A stretch of DNA of 64,000 nt, from the NCBI GenBank assembly GCA_012955965.1, contig JABBZI010000015.1, positions 30,893 through 94,892 on the forward strand. The letters are read 5' to 3'. Source of the stretch: Clostridioides difficile (lineage in GTDB: Bacteria; Bacillota; Clostridia; Peptostreptococcales; Peptostreptococcaceae). The notes under the pieces are model-generated. The model saw nothing but the letters and a program-made list of their open reading frames with translations. It searched no databases and was not told the origin of the DNA. The translations under genes and the position numbers were made by a program. Below, in pieces: positions 46,637 to 55,581 of this stretch; the stretch's first letter is position 1, and each line of letters opens with the position of its first letter.

Positions 46637-47677
46637 ATGAAAACTATTATAAGTAGTATTGATATAAATAATATTGATTATGAGGAAATAAAAATACAAG
46701 CAAAACTTCTTAGAGAAGGTAAAACAGTTATCTTTCCAACTGAGACAGTATATGGGCTGGGTGCAAATGCGTTAGATGAAAATGCAGTAAAGAAGATTTA
46801 TGAAGCTAAAGGAAGACCTAGTGATAATCCATTAATAGTGCACATATATGAAAAAGAAGAAGTGTATGATTTAGCTAAAGATGTAAGTGATAAAGCTAAA
46901 CTTGTTATAGAAAAGCTTTGGCCAGGACCTATAACAATAATATTAAATAAGAAAGATATAATTCCATATAGAACTAGTGGGGGGCTTGATACAGTTGCAA
47001 TAAGAATGCCTTCCAATGTTATTGCCAGGGCAATAATAAAAGAAGCTGGTGTACCTATTGCAGCGCCTTCTGCAAATATATCTGGGAGACCATCTCCAAC
47101 AAAAGCAAAACATGTGTATGAAGAAATGAATGGAAGAGTAGATGGAATAGTTTTGGGAGGAGATAGTAACTTTGGATTGGAATCAACTGTGTTAGATTTA
47201 ACAGAAGAAACTCCAATGATATTGAGACCAGGAAGCATAACTAAAGAAGTTTTGGAAGAACTTCTTGGCGAAGTAAAGCTTGACCCATCATTAAGTAAAA
47301 AAGAAGATAATCAAAAAGCTAAGGCTCCTGGAATGAAGTATAAACACTATTCTCCAAATGCAGATGTATATATTATATCTGGGAAAAGAGAAAATGTAGC
47401 AACAAAGATTAATGATATGATAAAATCTAATAAAGAGAAAGGCCTAAAAACAGGCGTAATGTGTATTAGTAGAAATAGAGAGTTTTATGATGGAGAAGTA
47501 ATAGATTTAGGAAGAACTCTTGAAGAAGTTGCAAGCAACCTGTTTGATGCTCTCATAGAAATGGACAAAAAGGGTATTGATATCATATATTCAGAGGAGT
47601 TTCCTAAGACTGGTGTTGGACAAGCAATTATGAATAGACTACTTAAGTCAGCAGGATACAAAGTAATAAAGGCTTAA
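46637..47677 (+). CDS. ywlC: Threonylcarbamoyl-AMP synthase (Sua5/YwlC type)
   Basis: Makes threonylcarbamoyl-AMP for the t6A modification of ANN-reading tRNAs. The YrdC domain (about 10-205) contains GKTVIFPTETVYGLGANA and the PSANISGRPSPT motif; the extra Sua5 C-terminal domain (about 240-346) is present. ATG 46637 gives 346 residues, the usual length for this type, though the frame also opens at ATG 46616, just after the previous gene. The adjacent ywlE and rpiB form the conserved ywl-type order. Confidence 0.93.
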   Translation: MKTIISSIDINNIDYEEIKIQAKLLREGKTVIFPTETVYGLGANALDENAVKKIYEAKGRPSDNPLIVHIYEKEEVYDLAKDVSDKAKLVIEKLWPGPITIILNKKDIIPYRTSGGLDTVAIRMPSNVIARAIIKEAGVPIAAPSANISGRPSPTKAKHVYEEMNGRVDGIVLGGDSNFGLESTVLDLTEETPMILRPGSITKEVLEELLGEVKLDPSLSKKEDNQKAKAPGMKYKHYSPNADVYIISGKRENVATKINDMIKSNKEKGLKTGVMCISRNREFYDGEVIDLGRTLEEVASNLFDALIEMDKKGIDIIYSEEFPKTGVGQAIMNRLLKSAGYKVIKA

Positions 47678-47693
47678 AAGGGAGTTGTAAAAT

Positions 47694-48143
47694 ATGAATA
47701 TACTTATTGTGTGTACAGGCAATACCTGTAGAAGCCCTATGGCTGAGGCTATATTAAAGAAGGCAATTGAAGAATCTGGAAGAAATATTGAAGAATATTG
47801 TGTATCATCAGCAGGTATATCCACAGTAGATGGTATGAATGCTTCTAAACATTCTATAGAAGTATTAAAAGAATTGGGTATAGACTTATCAAATCATAGA
47901 AGTAAAGTAATTACTAAGGAATTAATTGATAACTCGGATATAATACTAACTATGACTAACTCTCATAAAGAAATTTTAGTACAAGCAGTTCCAAAATGCA
48001 AAGAAAAAGTGTATACTTTTAAAGGGTTTGTAAATGAGAATGAGTCAGATATATCTGATCCATTTGGTGGAAATTTAGATACTTATAAAGATACTATGAA
48101 AGAAATAATATATTCTGTCAACGAAATAGTAAAAAAAATATAA
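47694..48143 (+). CDS. ywlE: Low-molecular-weight phosphatase, arginine-phosphatase type (YwlE)
   Basis: A 149-residue phosphatase: VCTGNTCRSPMAEA with catalytic Cys7, Arg13, and the DPFGG Asp in the late loop. Thr11 in the P-loop (CTGNTCR) is the residue that makes Bacillus YwlE specific for phosphoarginine, where ordinary tyrosine phosphatases have Ile or Leu. It thus likely reverses McsB arginine phosphorylation, part of protein-quality control. Position between ywlC and rpiB matches Bacillus. GGGAG precedes ATG 47694. Confidence 0.9.
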   Translation: MNILIVCTGNTCRSPMAEAILKKAIEESGRNIEEYCVSSAGISTVDGMNASKHSIEVLKELGIDLSNHRSKVITKELIDNSDIILTMTNSHKEILVQAVPKCKEKVYTFKGFVNENESDISDPFGGNLDTYKDTMKEIIYSVNEIVKKI

Positions 48144-48159
48144 AATGGAGGATAAACAA

Positions 48160-48612
48160 ATGAAAATAGGATTAGGTTGTGACCATGGAGGATACAATTT
48201 AAAAAAAGAGATAATAAGCTATTTAGAAGGTAAAGGGATAGAATGTGTAGATTATGGAACTAATAATGCTACGGATTCTGTTGATTATCCTGTTTATGGA
48301 GAAGTAGTTGCAAATGCAGTTGTAGGTAAAGAAGTAGATTATGGAATATTATGTTGTGGTACAGGTATAGGAATATCTTTAGCTGCAAATAAGGTTCCTG
48401 GAATAAGATGTGCAGTTGTATCAGATGTATTTTCTGCAAAAATGTCAAAAGCACATAATGATGCAAATATGCTATCATTAGGTGAAAGAGTTTTAGGAAA
48501 AGGTCTAGCACTTGAAATAGTTGAAGCATGGATTAACACAGATTTTGAAGGTGATAGACATGCTAGAAGAGTAAATATGATTAAATCAATAGAAGAAAAA
48601 CATAATAAATAA
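48160..48612 (+). CDS. rpiB: Ribose-5-phosphate isomerase B
   Basis: Interconverts ribose-5-P and ribulose-5-P in the pentose phosphate pathway. The 150-residue protein has [10 protein letters not shown] near 6-15, the CCGTGIGIS catalytic-Cys loop near 66-74 and the [10 protein letters not shown] motif; all are RpiB-type. ATG 48160 follows TGGAGGAT; an upstream ATG at 48145 is inside that site. It sits in the ywlE-rpiB-upp cluster, and the split transketolase of the same pathway is at the far end of the window. Confidence 0.95.
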   Translation: MKIGLGCDHGGYNLKKEIISYLEGKGIECVDYGTNNATDSVDYPVYGEVVANAVVGKEVDYGILCCGTGIGISLAANKVPGIRCAVVSDVFSAKMSKAHNDANMLSLGERVLGKGLALEIVEAWINTDFEGDRHARRVNMIKSIEEKHNK

Positions 48613-48647
48613 TAAAAATTACAGTTTTATCAGGAGGAATTATCAAA

Positions 48648-49277
48648 ATGAGTAAAGTGGTAGAGACAAATCATCCATTAATACAACATAAATTAACTTT
48701 AATGAGAGATAAAAATACTGGTTCTAAGGATTTTAGAGAACTTTTAACTGAAATTGCGATGCTGATGGGATACGAAATAACAAAAGATATACCATTAAAA
48801 GATGTAGAAATAGAAACTCCTATTCAAAAAACATCGTCTAAAGTAGTTGCAGGTAAAAAGTTGGCAATAATTCCAATTTTAAGAGCAGGTCTTGGAATGG
48901 TGGATGGATTAGTGAGCTTAATGCCAGCAGCAAAAGTTGGACATGTAGGATTATATAGAGACCCAGAAACATTAAAACCAGTTGAATACTATTGTAAACT
49001 TCCTCAAGATATAGGAGAAAGAGATATAATAGTGGTTGACCCTATGCTTGCAACAGGTGGGTCTGCTGTAGCAGCTATAGACTTACTTAAATCTAAAGGA
49101 GCTAAAAGTATAAAATTAGCTAATTTAGTGGCTGCACCAGAAGGTATAGCAGAAGTACAAAAATATCATGATGATGTTGATATATATGTTGCATCAATTG
49201 ATGAAAAATTGAATGAACATGGATATATAATTCCTGGTCTTGGTGATGCTGGAGATAGATTATTTGGAACTAAATAA
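48648..49277 (+). CDS. upp: Uracil phosphoribosyltransferase
   Basis: Salvages uracil to UMP with PRPP. The 209-residue length is typical, with the uracil/PRPP motifs [11 protein letters not shown] near 84-94, [12 protein letters not shown] near 127-138 (PRPP loop) and [14 protein letters not shown] at the end. AGGAGG lies before ATG 48648. No attenuator or PyrR-like element is evident upstream; it appears to be read from the ywlC-rpiB transcript. A terminator follows. Confidence 0.97.
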   Translation: MSKVVETNHPLIQHKLTLMRDKNTGSKDFRELLTEIAMLMGYEITKDIPLKDVEIETPIQKTSSKVVAGKKLAIIPILRAGLGMVDGLVSLMPAAKVGHVGLYRDPETLKPVEYYCKLPQDIGERDIIVVDPMLATGGSAVAAIDLLKSKGAKSIKLANLVAAPEGIAEVQKYHDDVDIYVASIDEKLNEHGYIIPGLGDAGDRLFGTK

Positions 49278-49309
49278 AAATAAATAACAATAAATATTTC
49301 TTGGGGGCT

Positions 49310-49352
49310 TTCTTATATAATATATAATTTTATATAGGAAGGTTCCTTTTTA
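49310..49352 (+). terminator. Terminator after upp
   Basis: TTCTTATATAA (49310-49320) pairs with TTATATAGGAA (49330-49340, one G-T pair), followed by GGTTCCTTTTT. The rest of the 288-base gap to the next gene shows nothing I can identify. Confidence 0.6.
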
Positions 49353-49565
49353 TGTATTTTTCTCAAAATAGTAATTCTTGAATTGATAAATTTCTCGAAT
49401 TGAGAATAAAAAGTTTTTACCAATTAAAAAAGAATGGCTATTTTACAGGAACCTACAAAATATTAGTGTTTTTAAATATGGCATGTTAGTTGCTTACAAT
49501 TAAATTGATATGTATTAATTAAATTAGAAATAGAGTATGAATGATATTATTAGGAGTGATAATAT

Positions 49566-50381
49566 ATGAAAAATTGTATAGTGGTAAGAGGAGCAGGAGA
49601 TTTAGCGACAGCAGTTATCCATAAATTACACAATAGCGGTTTTAAAGTGATTGCTCTAGAAATAGAAGAACCATTGGCTATAAGGAGACAAATTTCTTTT
49701 TGTGAAGCTGTTTATGAAAAAAAGGTAATTGTTGAAGGGGTAGAGTGCATACTTTGTAATACTGAAAAAGAAATAGAAGAGACCTTGTCTCAAGATAAAG
49801 TAGCATTAATTATAGACCCAAAAGGAAAAATGCTATCTAAGATAAATCCTATTGTTTTGGTTGATGGGATATTAGCTAAGAAAAACTTAGGTACAACTAA
49901 AGATATGGCACCACTTACAATAGCTTTAGGTCCTGGATTTTGTGCAGGGGAAGATGTAGATATTGTTATAGAAACAATGAGAGGTCATAACCTAGGAAGA
50001 ATAATAACTAATGGTAAAGCAGAAAAAAATACAGGAATACCAGGTGCAATAAAAGGTTTTGCTAAAGAAAGAGTAATGCATTCACAGTATACTGGGATAA
50101 TGGAAAATGTATGTAAGATAGGCGATATAGTTGAAAAAGGAGACTTAGTTTGTTATATTAGTGATTATGAAAAAAAGCATGAAGTTAGAGCAACAATACC
50201 TGGAGTGCTTAGAGGATTATTAAAAGATGGAGCAAAGGTAAGTGAAAATTTAAAAATACTAGACATAGACCCTAGAAAAGAAGAAGTTAAGAATGCTTTC
50301 ACAATATCAGATAAAGCTAGATGCATAGCTGGAGGGGTTTTAGAAGCCATATTAAACAATGGAATCTATCCAAAAAATTAA
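49566..50381 (+). CDS. yqeB: YqeB/EF2563-family protein linked to selenium-dependent molybdenum hydroxylases
   Basis: A 271-residue protein starting MKNCIVVRGAGDLATAVIHK, the family hallmark, with a Rossmann-like N-terminus, a central GPGFCAGEDVDIVIETMRGH motif and a biotin/lipoyl-like C-terminal half (GDIVEKGDLV). In other clostridia it is coded with selenium-dependent molybdenum hydroxylase genes and is thought to mature them. Here it stands alone, between upp and comEB. AGGAGTGAT precedes ATG 49566. Function is by family only. Confidence 0.85.
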   Translation: MKNCIVVRGAGDLATAVIHKLHNSGFKVIALEIEEPLAIRRQISFCEAVYEKKVIVEGVECILCNTEKEIEETLSQDKVALIIDPKGKMLSKINPIVLVDGILAKKNLGTTKDMAPLTIALGPGFCAGEDVDIVIETMRGHNLGRIITNGKAEKNTGIPGAIKGFAKERVMHSQYTGIMENVCKIGDIVEKGDLVCYISDYEKKHEVRATIPGVLRGLLKDGAKVSENLKILDIDPRKEEVKNAFTISDKARCIAGGVLEAILNNGIYPKN

Positions 50382-50444
50382 ATTATATTAGATAAGACTA
50401 TTAATATTTTGTTAAGATGATATAATAAATTTAATAGATTAAAG

Positions 50445-50496
50445 AGAGCATATAACGGGTATTTAAAATTTAAATGGTAAAAATGCTCTTTTTTTA
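50445..50496 (+). terminator. Terminator after yqeB
   Basis: AGAGCAT (50445-50451) pairs with ATGCTCT (50483-50489), with an AT-rich inner stem, followed by TTTTTTT. Confidence 0.75.
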
Positions 50497-50606
50497 TTGG
50501 ACATTCAATTAACATGTGTATATAATATAAAAATAAGTATTTATTTAGCTTGAAATCTAATAAATATATAAGACCAGTACATAAGCAAAGAGGAGAAAAG
50601 TAAATT

Positions 50607-51044
50607 ATGAGACCATCATGGGATGAATACTTCATGGAAATTGCAGAAGTAGTGAAAAAGCGTTCAACTTGTATTAGAAGGCAAGTAGGTGCTGTCATTG
50701 TAAGGGACAAACAAATATTAACAACTGGATATAATGGCTCTCCAAGAAATCTTGAACACTGTGAAAACATTGGATGTAAAAGGCAGGAATTGAATATTCC
50801 TTCAGGAGAAAGACATGAATTGTGTAGAGCATTACATGCTGAACAAAATGCCATAATACAAGCTGCTCATAATGGTATTAGTGTAGATGGAGCAACTTTG
50901 TATGTTACTACAAGGCCTTGTGTTTTGTGTGCAAAAATGTGCATAAATGCGGGTATATTAAAAATTGTTTATGAAGGCGATTATCCAGATGACATGTCTA
51001 CAGAATTGTTAAAAGAAGCAGGAATAGAGCTCATAAAATTTTAG
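50607..51044 (+). CDS. comEB: Deoxycytidylate (dCMP) deaminase, ComEB-like
   Basis: Converts dCMP to dUMP for thymidylate synthesis. The 145-residue zinc enzyme has the HAE motif (LHAEQNAI near 76-83) and the PCxxC motif ([12 protein letters not shown] near 103-114); three Cys/His ligands are thus present, plus extra Cys (CENIGCKR) as in dCMP deaminases. AGAGGAGA precedes ATG 50607. It carries the ComEB name by homology; no other competence genes are here. No clear terminator follows. Confidence 0.94.
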   Translation: MRPSWDEYFMEIAEVVKKRSTCIRRQVGAVIVRDKQILTTGYNGSPRNLEHCENIGCKRQELNIPSGERHELCRALHAEQNAIIQAAHNGISVDGATLYVTTRPCVLCAKMCINAGILKIVYEGDYPDDMSTELLKEAGIELIKF

Positions 51045-51112
51045 TAAATAGGAATGACATGACAATAAATGCTAAATTATGACAGCAGAATTATATGATT
51101 AAAAGAAAGTGT

Positions 51113-51141
51113 TTGAAAAATCATCAGATTAGTAGTAAGAT
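51113..51141 (+). promoter_or_regulatory. Promoter of the ATP synthase operon
   Basis: TTGAAA (51113-51118) and TAAGAT (51136-51141) with 17-bp spacing lie about 80 bp before the first gene of the operon. Confidence 0.55.
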
Positions 51142-51218
51142 ATATTTTATAATTAAATAAATTTATGATATAGATTAATTAAATGTTATTTATTTTGTAA
51201 TAATGAGGGATACTATTT

Positions 51219-51446
51219 ATGAGTAAAAGAAATACACATATGGAAATTGCAAAGTTGTTTAGTTTAATAAGCCAAATAGGATTGATGATTGTAATATCAA
51301 TATTAGGATGTACTTTCTTAGGAAAATTTTTAGATAGTAAATTAAATACTAGTCCAGTTCTGACAATAATATTTTTATTGTTAGGTGTTGGAGGAGCTTT
51401 CAGTGGTGTTTATAAAACTCTAATAGTATATACACGAAGGAAGTGA
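51219..51446 (+). CDS. atpZ: AtpZ/AtpI-family membrane protein
   Basis: A 75-residue protein with two hydrophobic helices (about 11-33 and 44-66) joined by a short loop, ending in a basic tail, as in AtpZ. AtpZ-type proteins precede many Na+ or H+ ATP synthase operons and are thought to help magnesium uptake or rotor assembly. Weak GAGGGAT precedes ATG 51219. It is the first gene of the ATP synthase operon. Confidence 0.8.
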   Translation: MSKRNTHMEIAKLFSLISQIGLMIVISILGCTFLGKFLDSKLNTSPVLTIIFLLLGVGGAFSGVYKTLIVYTRRK

Positions 51447-51450
51447 TATA

Positions 51451-51837
51451 TTGGATATAAAATTACTTAACCAAGTAAGGTCAGTAACAAAGGGTATAGT
51501 AATATTTGATGTAATTTTAATTGTGCTAATGTTGATAACATCAACATTAAGTAAGCCTGTATTATTAGGACTCATATTTGGCTCTATAATAGCTATGTTA
51601 AATTTTAGATTATTGGCAATATCACTGGAAAAATCAGTGACATTTCCTGCTGGAAAGGCACAAGCTTATGCATCAGCACAATATACCATTAGATTATTTA
51701 TAATGGCAGTTGTTCTAATTGCTTCAGCTAAAGTACCACATTTAAATATAATCGGAACAGCATTAGGATTATTGAGTACAAAGTTTGTCATATTATCAAA
51801 AAACTTTATAAATAAATTAAAGAGGAAGGAGGCATAA
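51451..51837 (+). CDS. atpI: ATP synthase subunit I
   Basis: A 128-residue membrane protein with about four helices (about 14-34, 36-56, 73-93, 95-115), the usual AtpI layout; AtpI helps assemble the c ring. TTG 51451 is 4 bp after the preceding stop, with AGGAAG upstream. It overlaps nothing and is followed after 2 bp by atpB, in one operon. Confidence 0.85.
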   Translation: MDIKLLNQVRSVTKGIVIFDVILIVLMLITSTLSKPVLLGLIFGSIIAMLNFRLLAISLEKSVTFPAGKAQAYASAQYTIRLFIMAVVLIASAKVPHLNIIGTALGLLSTKFVILSKNFINKLKRKEA

Positions 51838-51839
51838 GT

Positions 51840-52544
51840 ATGAGTCAAGCGCATTATTATCTCATAGGAAACTTTAAAATTAGTGAAACAATACTAGTGA
51901 GTTGGGGAATAATGGCCTTTTTAGCGATAGCATCTTATTTCTTGACTAGAAACTTAAAAAAAGTTCCAACTAGTAAAATCCAAATATTTTTGGAATTTGC
52001 AATAGGTGGTCTTGCTAAAATGGTTACAAATGTTATGGGTAAAAACACAATAAAAAGAATGCCATATATGATACCATACATAGGAAGTTTGTTTTTATTT
52101 TTCGCATGCTCAAATTTAAGCCCATTACTTGGATTAAGATCACCAACAACCGACTTGGATACAACTGCTGCATGGGCAATGATTACATTTTTTATGATTT
52201 ATTTTGCAGGAGTTAAATTTAAGGGATTATCGTACTTTAAAGAATTGGCTCAACCACTTCCTGTAATGTTACCAATCAATATTATAGGCGAGTTAGCTAG
52301 ACCAATATCATTAAGTTTCCGTCCATTTGGGAATATTTTAGGTGGAACAATTATAATGGGTCTATTTTATCAACTTTTAGGTTTTGTATCTAGTTTAATA
52401 CCAGGATTATCAATACCAATTGGACAGATACTAATACCAGTACCATTGCACTTGTATTTTGACTTGTTTGCAGGATTGTTACAAGCATATATATTCATAA
52501 TGTTAACAATGGTGTTTATATCAAGTGCAGGAGAATTAGATTAA
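51840..52544 (+). CDS. atpB: ATP synthase F0 subunit a
   Basis: Membrane stator that forms the ion half-channels. The 234-residue protein has five to six helices, and the essential arginine is in LSFRPFGNILGG near 157. The usual form of this motif is SLRLFGN; here a Pro replaces Leu after the Arg. The C-terminal LHLYFDLFAGLLQAYIFIML segment is normal. AAGGAGGCA lies 8 bp before ATG 51840. Confidence 0.95.
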   Translation: MSQAHYYLIGNFKISETILVSWGIMAFLAIASYFLTRNLKKVPTSKIQIFLEFAIGGLAKMVTNVMGKNTIKRMPYMIPYIGSLFLFFACSNLSPLLGLRSPTTDLDTTAAWAMITFFMIYFAGVKFKGLSYFKELAQPLPVMLPINIIGELARPISLSFRPFGNILGGTIIMGLFYQLLGFVSSLIPGLSIPIGQILIPVPLHLYFDLFAGLLQAYIFIMLTMVFISSAGELD

Positions 52545-52612
52545 GAAATCAACTTATATTAAGATAAAAATAAAATAATTTAAAAATTTAAAGTTTTAAG
52601 GAGGAAATAATT

Positions 52613-52873
52613 ATGGAAACAGCAATAGTAGCGGCAGCATCAGCAATAGGTGCAGGAATAGCAGTTGCAACAGGTATAGGTGCAGGTATAGGTCAAGGTG
52701 TAGCAGCAGGTAAAGCAGCAGAAGCAGTAGGAAACCAACCAGAAGCTAAAGGTGATATAACTTCAACTTTATTACTAGGTGTTGCTATAGCAGAGTCTTC
52801 AGCAATATATGGTTTGGTTGTATCAATAATACTTCTATTCGTAAATCCATTCTTTAAATACTTAGGAATGTAG
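52613..52873 (+). CDS. atpE: ATP synthase F0 subunit c, Na+-type ligand pattern
   Basis: Rotor-ring subunit of 86 residues: two helices around a GNQPEAKGD polar loop, with GIGAGIGQG packing motif. The carboxylate is Glu61. Gln28, Glu61, Ser62, Ser63 and Tyr66 match in spacing the Na+ ligands of the Ilyobacter c ring (Gln32, Glu65, Ser66, Thr67, Tyr70), with Ser in place of Thr. A Na+-driven enzyme is thus likely. AAGGAGGA before ATG 52613. It is followed by two strong hairpins. Confidence 0.95.
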   Translation: METAIVAAASAIGAGIAVATGIGAGIGQGVAAGKAAEAVGNQPEAKGDITSTLLLGVAIAESSAIYGLVVSIILLFVNPFFKYLGM

Positions 52874-52890
52874 ATTTAGTCCTTAAATAT

Positions 52891-52966
52891 TTTGAGATAG
52901 GTTTATAGGTAAATCATCTCAAACTTATAATCATGAGAAGAGTTTTTTCTTCTCGTGATTATAAGT
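52891..52966 (+). other. Two tandem hairpins between atpE and atpF
   Basis: The first pairs TTTGAGAT (52891-52898) with ATCTCAAA (52916-52923). The second has 19-bp arms at 52923-52941 and 52948-52966 (one G-T pair) with a 6-base loop. Neither is followed by a T run, so they are more likely to stabilise or process the mRNA than to end it. They lie after the gene for the most abundant subunit. Confidence 0.8.
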
Positions 52967-52995
52967 AGTTATGATTTATGGAAAGGAGGATAATT

Positions 52996-53493
52996 ATGGA
53001 GAAAGCACTAGTAGGTATAACATGGGAATTTGTGTTCCAGATTGTTAATACCTTTATAATATTTTTACTTCTGAGAAAGCTTTTATTTAAGCCAGTATTA
53101 AATATAATTCAATCAAGAGAAAATGATATTAAAAATGATTTGGCAGAAGGCGAAAAAGCAAAAAATGAAGGTTTAGCTCTGAAAAAAGAATATGAGTCAA
53201 AAATCAATTTTGCTAAAGATGAAGGTCAAGAAATCATAAAACAAGCAACTATAAGAGCAGAACAGAAATCAGATGATATAGTAAATACTGCAAAGAAAGA
53301 TGCTCTTGATATAAAAGAAAAAGCAAGTAAAGATGTAGAACAAGAAAAACAAAAGGTTATAAATGAAATTAAGAATGATATATCTAATATAGCATTACTT
53401 GCAGCATCTAAGGTTATTGAAAAAGATTTAGATAAATCTAAACATGAAGAATTGATAGAAAACTTTATAAAAGAGGTAGGGGAAGCTAAATGA
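52996..53493 (+). CDS. atpF: ATP synthase F0 subunit b
   Basis: Peripheral stalk protein of 165 residues: one N-terminal helix (about 8-27), then a long charged coiled coil that contacts F1. AAAGGAGGATAATT sets ATG 52996; a longer frame from 52978 overlaps that site. It overlaps atpH by 4 bp (ATGA type), indicating coupled translation. Confidence 0.94.
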   Translation: MEKALVGITWEFVFQIVNTFIIFLLLRKLLFKPVLNIIQSRENDIKNDLAEGEKAKNEGLALKKEYESKINFAKDEGQEIIKQATIRAEQKSDDIVNTAKKDALDIKEKASKDVEQEKQKVINEIKNDISNIALLAASKVIEKDLDKSKHEELIENFIKEVGEAK

Positions 53494-54035
53494 TAAATGT
53501 AATAGCCAACAGATATGCTGAAGCCCTATTTCAATTAGGAGAAGAAGAAAATTCAACTGATTTATTGTTTAAAGAATTAGAAAAAGTAGTAGATATGATG
53601 ACTAAAGTTAGTAAAGATTTCTACAAAGTTTTAAAATCACCATTAGTTTCAAAATCAGAAAAGAAAAACTTGGTAGAAATTATTTTTAGTAAAGAAGTAA
53701 GTTCTAACATAAAAAACTTCTTGAAGGTCCTGGTAGACAAAGATAGAATATCATATTTAGAAGATATAGAATTAGCTTATAAAGAATTATTAAATAAGAA
53801 AAATAATATAATTGCTGGTGTAGCAATAAGTGCTATTCCAATGAGTGAAACAGATATTAAAGAACTTGAAGTTAAACTTTCAAGTAAATATAATAAAAAT
53901 GTTACTATAGAAAATGTAGTTGACAAGACTATACTAGGGGGAGTTCTAGTTAGAATTGGAAATGAGCAGATAGATGGCACTGTAAAAACTCGTCTAGATA
54001 AGATGAAAGAAAAGCTATCTGAAGTAATATCTTAA
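53490..54035 (+). CDS. atpH: ATP synthase F1 subunit delta
   Basis: Connects the peripheral stalk to the top of F1. The 181 residues comprise a helical N-terminal domain ([17 protein letters not shown]) and the C-terminal strand region with [20 protein letters not shown] near 150-170, the delta/OSCP signature. It starts within the end of atpF. AGGTAGGGG precedes. Confidence 0.94.
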   Translation: MINVIANRYAEALFQLGEEENSTDLLFKELEKVVDMMTKVSKDFYKVLKSPLVSKSEKKNLVEIIFSKEVSSNIKNFLKVLVDKDRISYLEDIELAYKELLNKKNNIIAGVAISAIPMSETDIKELEVKLSSKYNKNVTIENVVDKTILGGVLVRIGNEQIDGTVKTRLDKMKEKLSEVIS

Positions 54036-54051
54036 GAATGGCGGTGAACCC

Positions 54052-55554
54052 ATGAACTTAAAACCTGAAGAAATAAGTTCTATAATTAAGCAGCAAATAA
54101 AAAATTATGAGAATAAAGTTGAGTTGACAGATACAGGTAGTGTTTTAACAGTTGGGGATGGTATAGCGAGTGTATATGGATTAGAGAAAGCTATGTCTGG
54201 TGAGTTACTAGAGTTCCCAGGTGAAATATATGGTATGGCACTTAACTTAGAAGAAGAAGTAGTTGGAGCTGTTATACTTGGTGATGACAGTGAAATAAAA
54301 GAAGGCGATATAGTTAAGAGGACTGGAAGAATAGTCGAAGTTCCAGTTGGAGAAGCTTTACTAGGTAGAGTTGTAAATTCTCTAGGTCAACCAATAGATG
54401 GAAAAGGACCTGTAGCATATACAAAAACTAGACCAGTTGAATCTGAGGCACCTGGTATAATAAATAGAAGATCTGTTTATGAACCATTACAAACAGGAAT
54501 CAAATCAATAGACTCAATGATACCAATTGGTAGAGGTCAAAGGGAGTTAATAATAGGTGACAGACAAACAGGTAAAACATCTATAGTTATTGACACTATA
54601 TTAAATCAAAAAGGAAAAGATGTTATATGTATATATGTAGCAATTGGGCAAAAACGTTCTACTATAGCTCAATTGGTTAATTCGCTAGAAAAAGGTGGAG
54701 CTTTAGACTATACAATAGTAGTTTCAGCAACAGCATCTGAATCAGCACCACTTCAATATATAGCACCATATGCTGGAGCAGCAATGGGTGAAGAATTTAT
54801 GTACAATGGAAAACATGTACTTATAGTATATGATGATTTAAGTAAACAAGCCGTTGCATATAGAGAAATGTCATTATTACTTAGAAGACCACCAGGACGT
54901 GAAGCATATCCTGGAGATGTATTCTATTTACATTCAAGATTACTTGAAAGAGCAGCTAAGTTATCAGATGAATTAGGTGGAGGTTCAATGACTGCTTTAC
55001 CTATAATAGAAACTCAAGCTGGTGACGTTTCTGCATATATACCAACAAATGTTATATCTATAACAGATGGTCAAATATACTTACAACCAGAATTATTCTA
55101 TTCAGGTGTAAGACCAGCAGTTGACCCTGGTATATCAGTATCGAGGGTTGGTGGTTCTGCGCAAATTAAAGCAATGAAAAAAGTTGCAGGTACATTAAAA
55201 CTTGCATATTCACAATATAGAGAACTTGCAGCATTCTCACAATTTGGTTCTGACTTAGATGAAGATACTAAAAAGAGACTTGCTCAAGGTGAAAGAATAG
55301 TTGAGATATTAAAACAAGGTGAGCATCAACCAATAAAAGTTGAAAATCAAGTTATGATAATATACGCTGTTATAAATAATCATCTAGAGGATATTCCAAT
55401 AGATAATATAGCGAGATTTGAATCAGAATTGTATGCATTTGTAGATAATAATTATCCAGAAATATCAAGAAAAATATTAAGTGGAGATGACTTCACTCAT
55501 GATTTAACAGATGCAATAAATGAATTTAAAGAAAAGTTTGTTGTTGAAGTATAA
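54052..55554 (+). CDS. atpA: ATP synthase F1 subunit alpha
   Basis: Non-catalytic nucleotide-binding subunit of F1. The 500 residues have the beta-barrel start, Walker [10 protein letters not shown] near 169-177, and the ATP synthase signature [14 protein letters not shown] near 357-370. Length is standard. GGCGGTGA precedes ATG 54052. Confidence 0.97.
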   Translation: MNLKPEEISSIIKQQIKNYENKVELTDTGSVLTVGDGIASVYGLEKAMSGELLEFPGEIYGMALNLEEEVVGAVILGDDSEIKEGDIVKRTGRIVEVPVGEALLGRVVNSLGQPIDGKGPVAYTKTRPVESEAPGIINRRSVYEPLQTGIKSIDSMIPIGRGQRELIIGDRQTGKTSIVIDTILNQKGKDVICIYVAIGQKRSTIAQLVNSLEKGGALDYTIVVSATASESAPLQYIAPYAGAAMGEEFMYNGKHVLIVYDDLSKQAVAYREMSLLLRRPPGREAYPGDVFYLHSRLLERAAKLSDELGGGSMTALPIIETQAGDVSAYIPTNVISITDGQIYLQPELFYSGVRPAVDPGISVSRVGGSAQIKAMKKVAGTLKLAYSQYRELAAFSQFGSDLDEDTKKRLAQGERIVEILKQGEHQPIKVENQVMIIYAVINNHLEDIPIDNIARFESELYAFVDNNYPEISRKILSGDDFTHDLTDAINEFKEKFVVEV

Positions 55555-55581
55555 TCCTTTTTAAAAAAGGAGGTAAATTAA

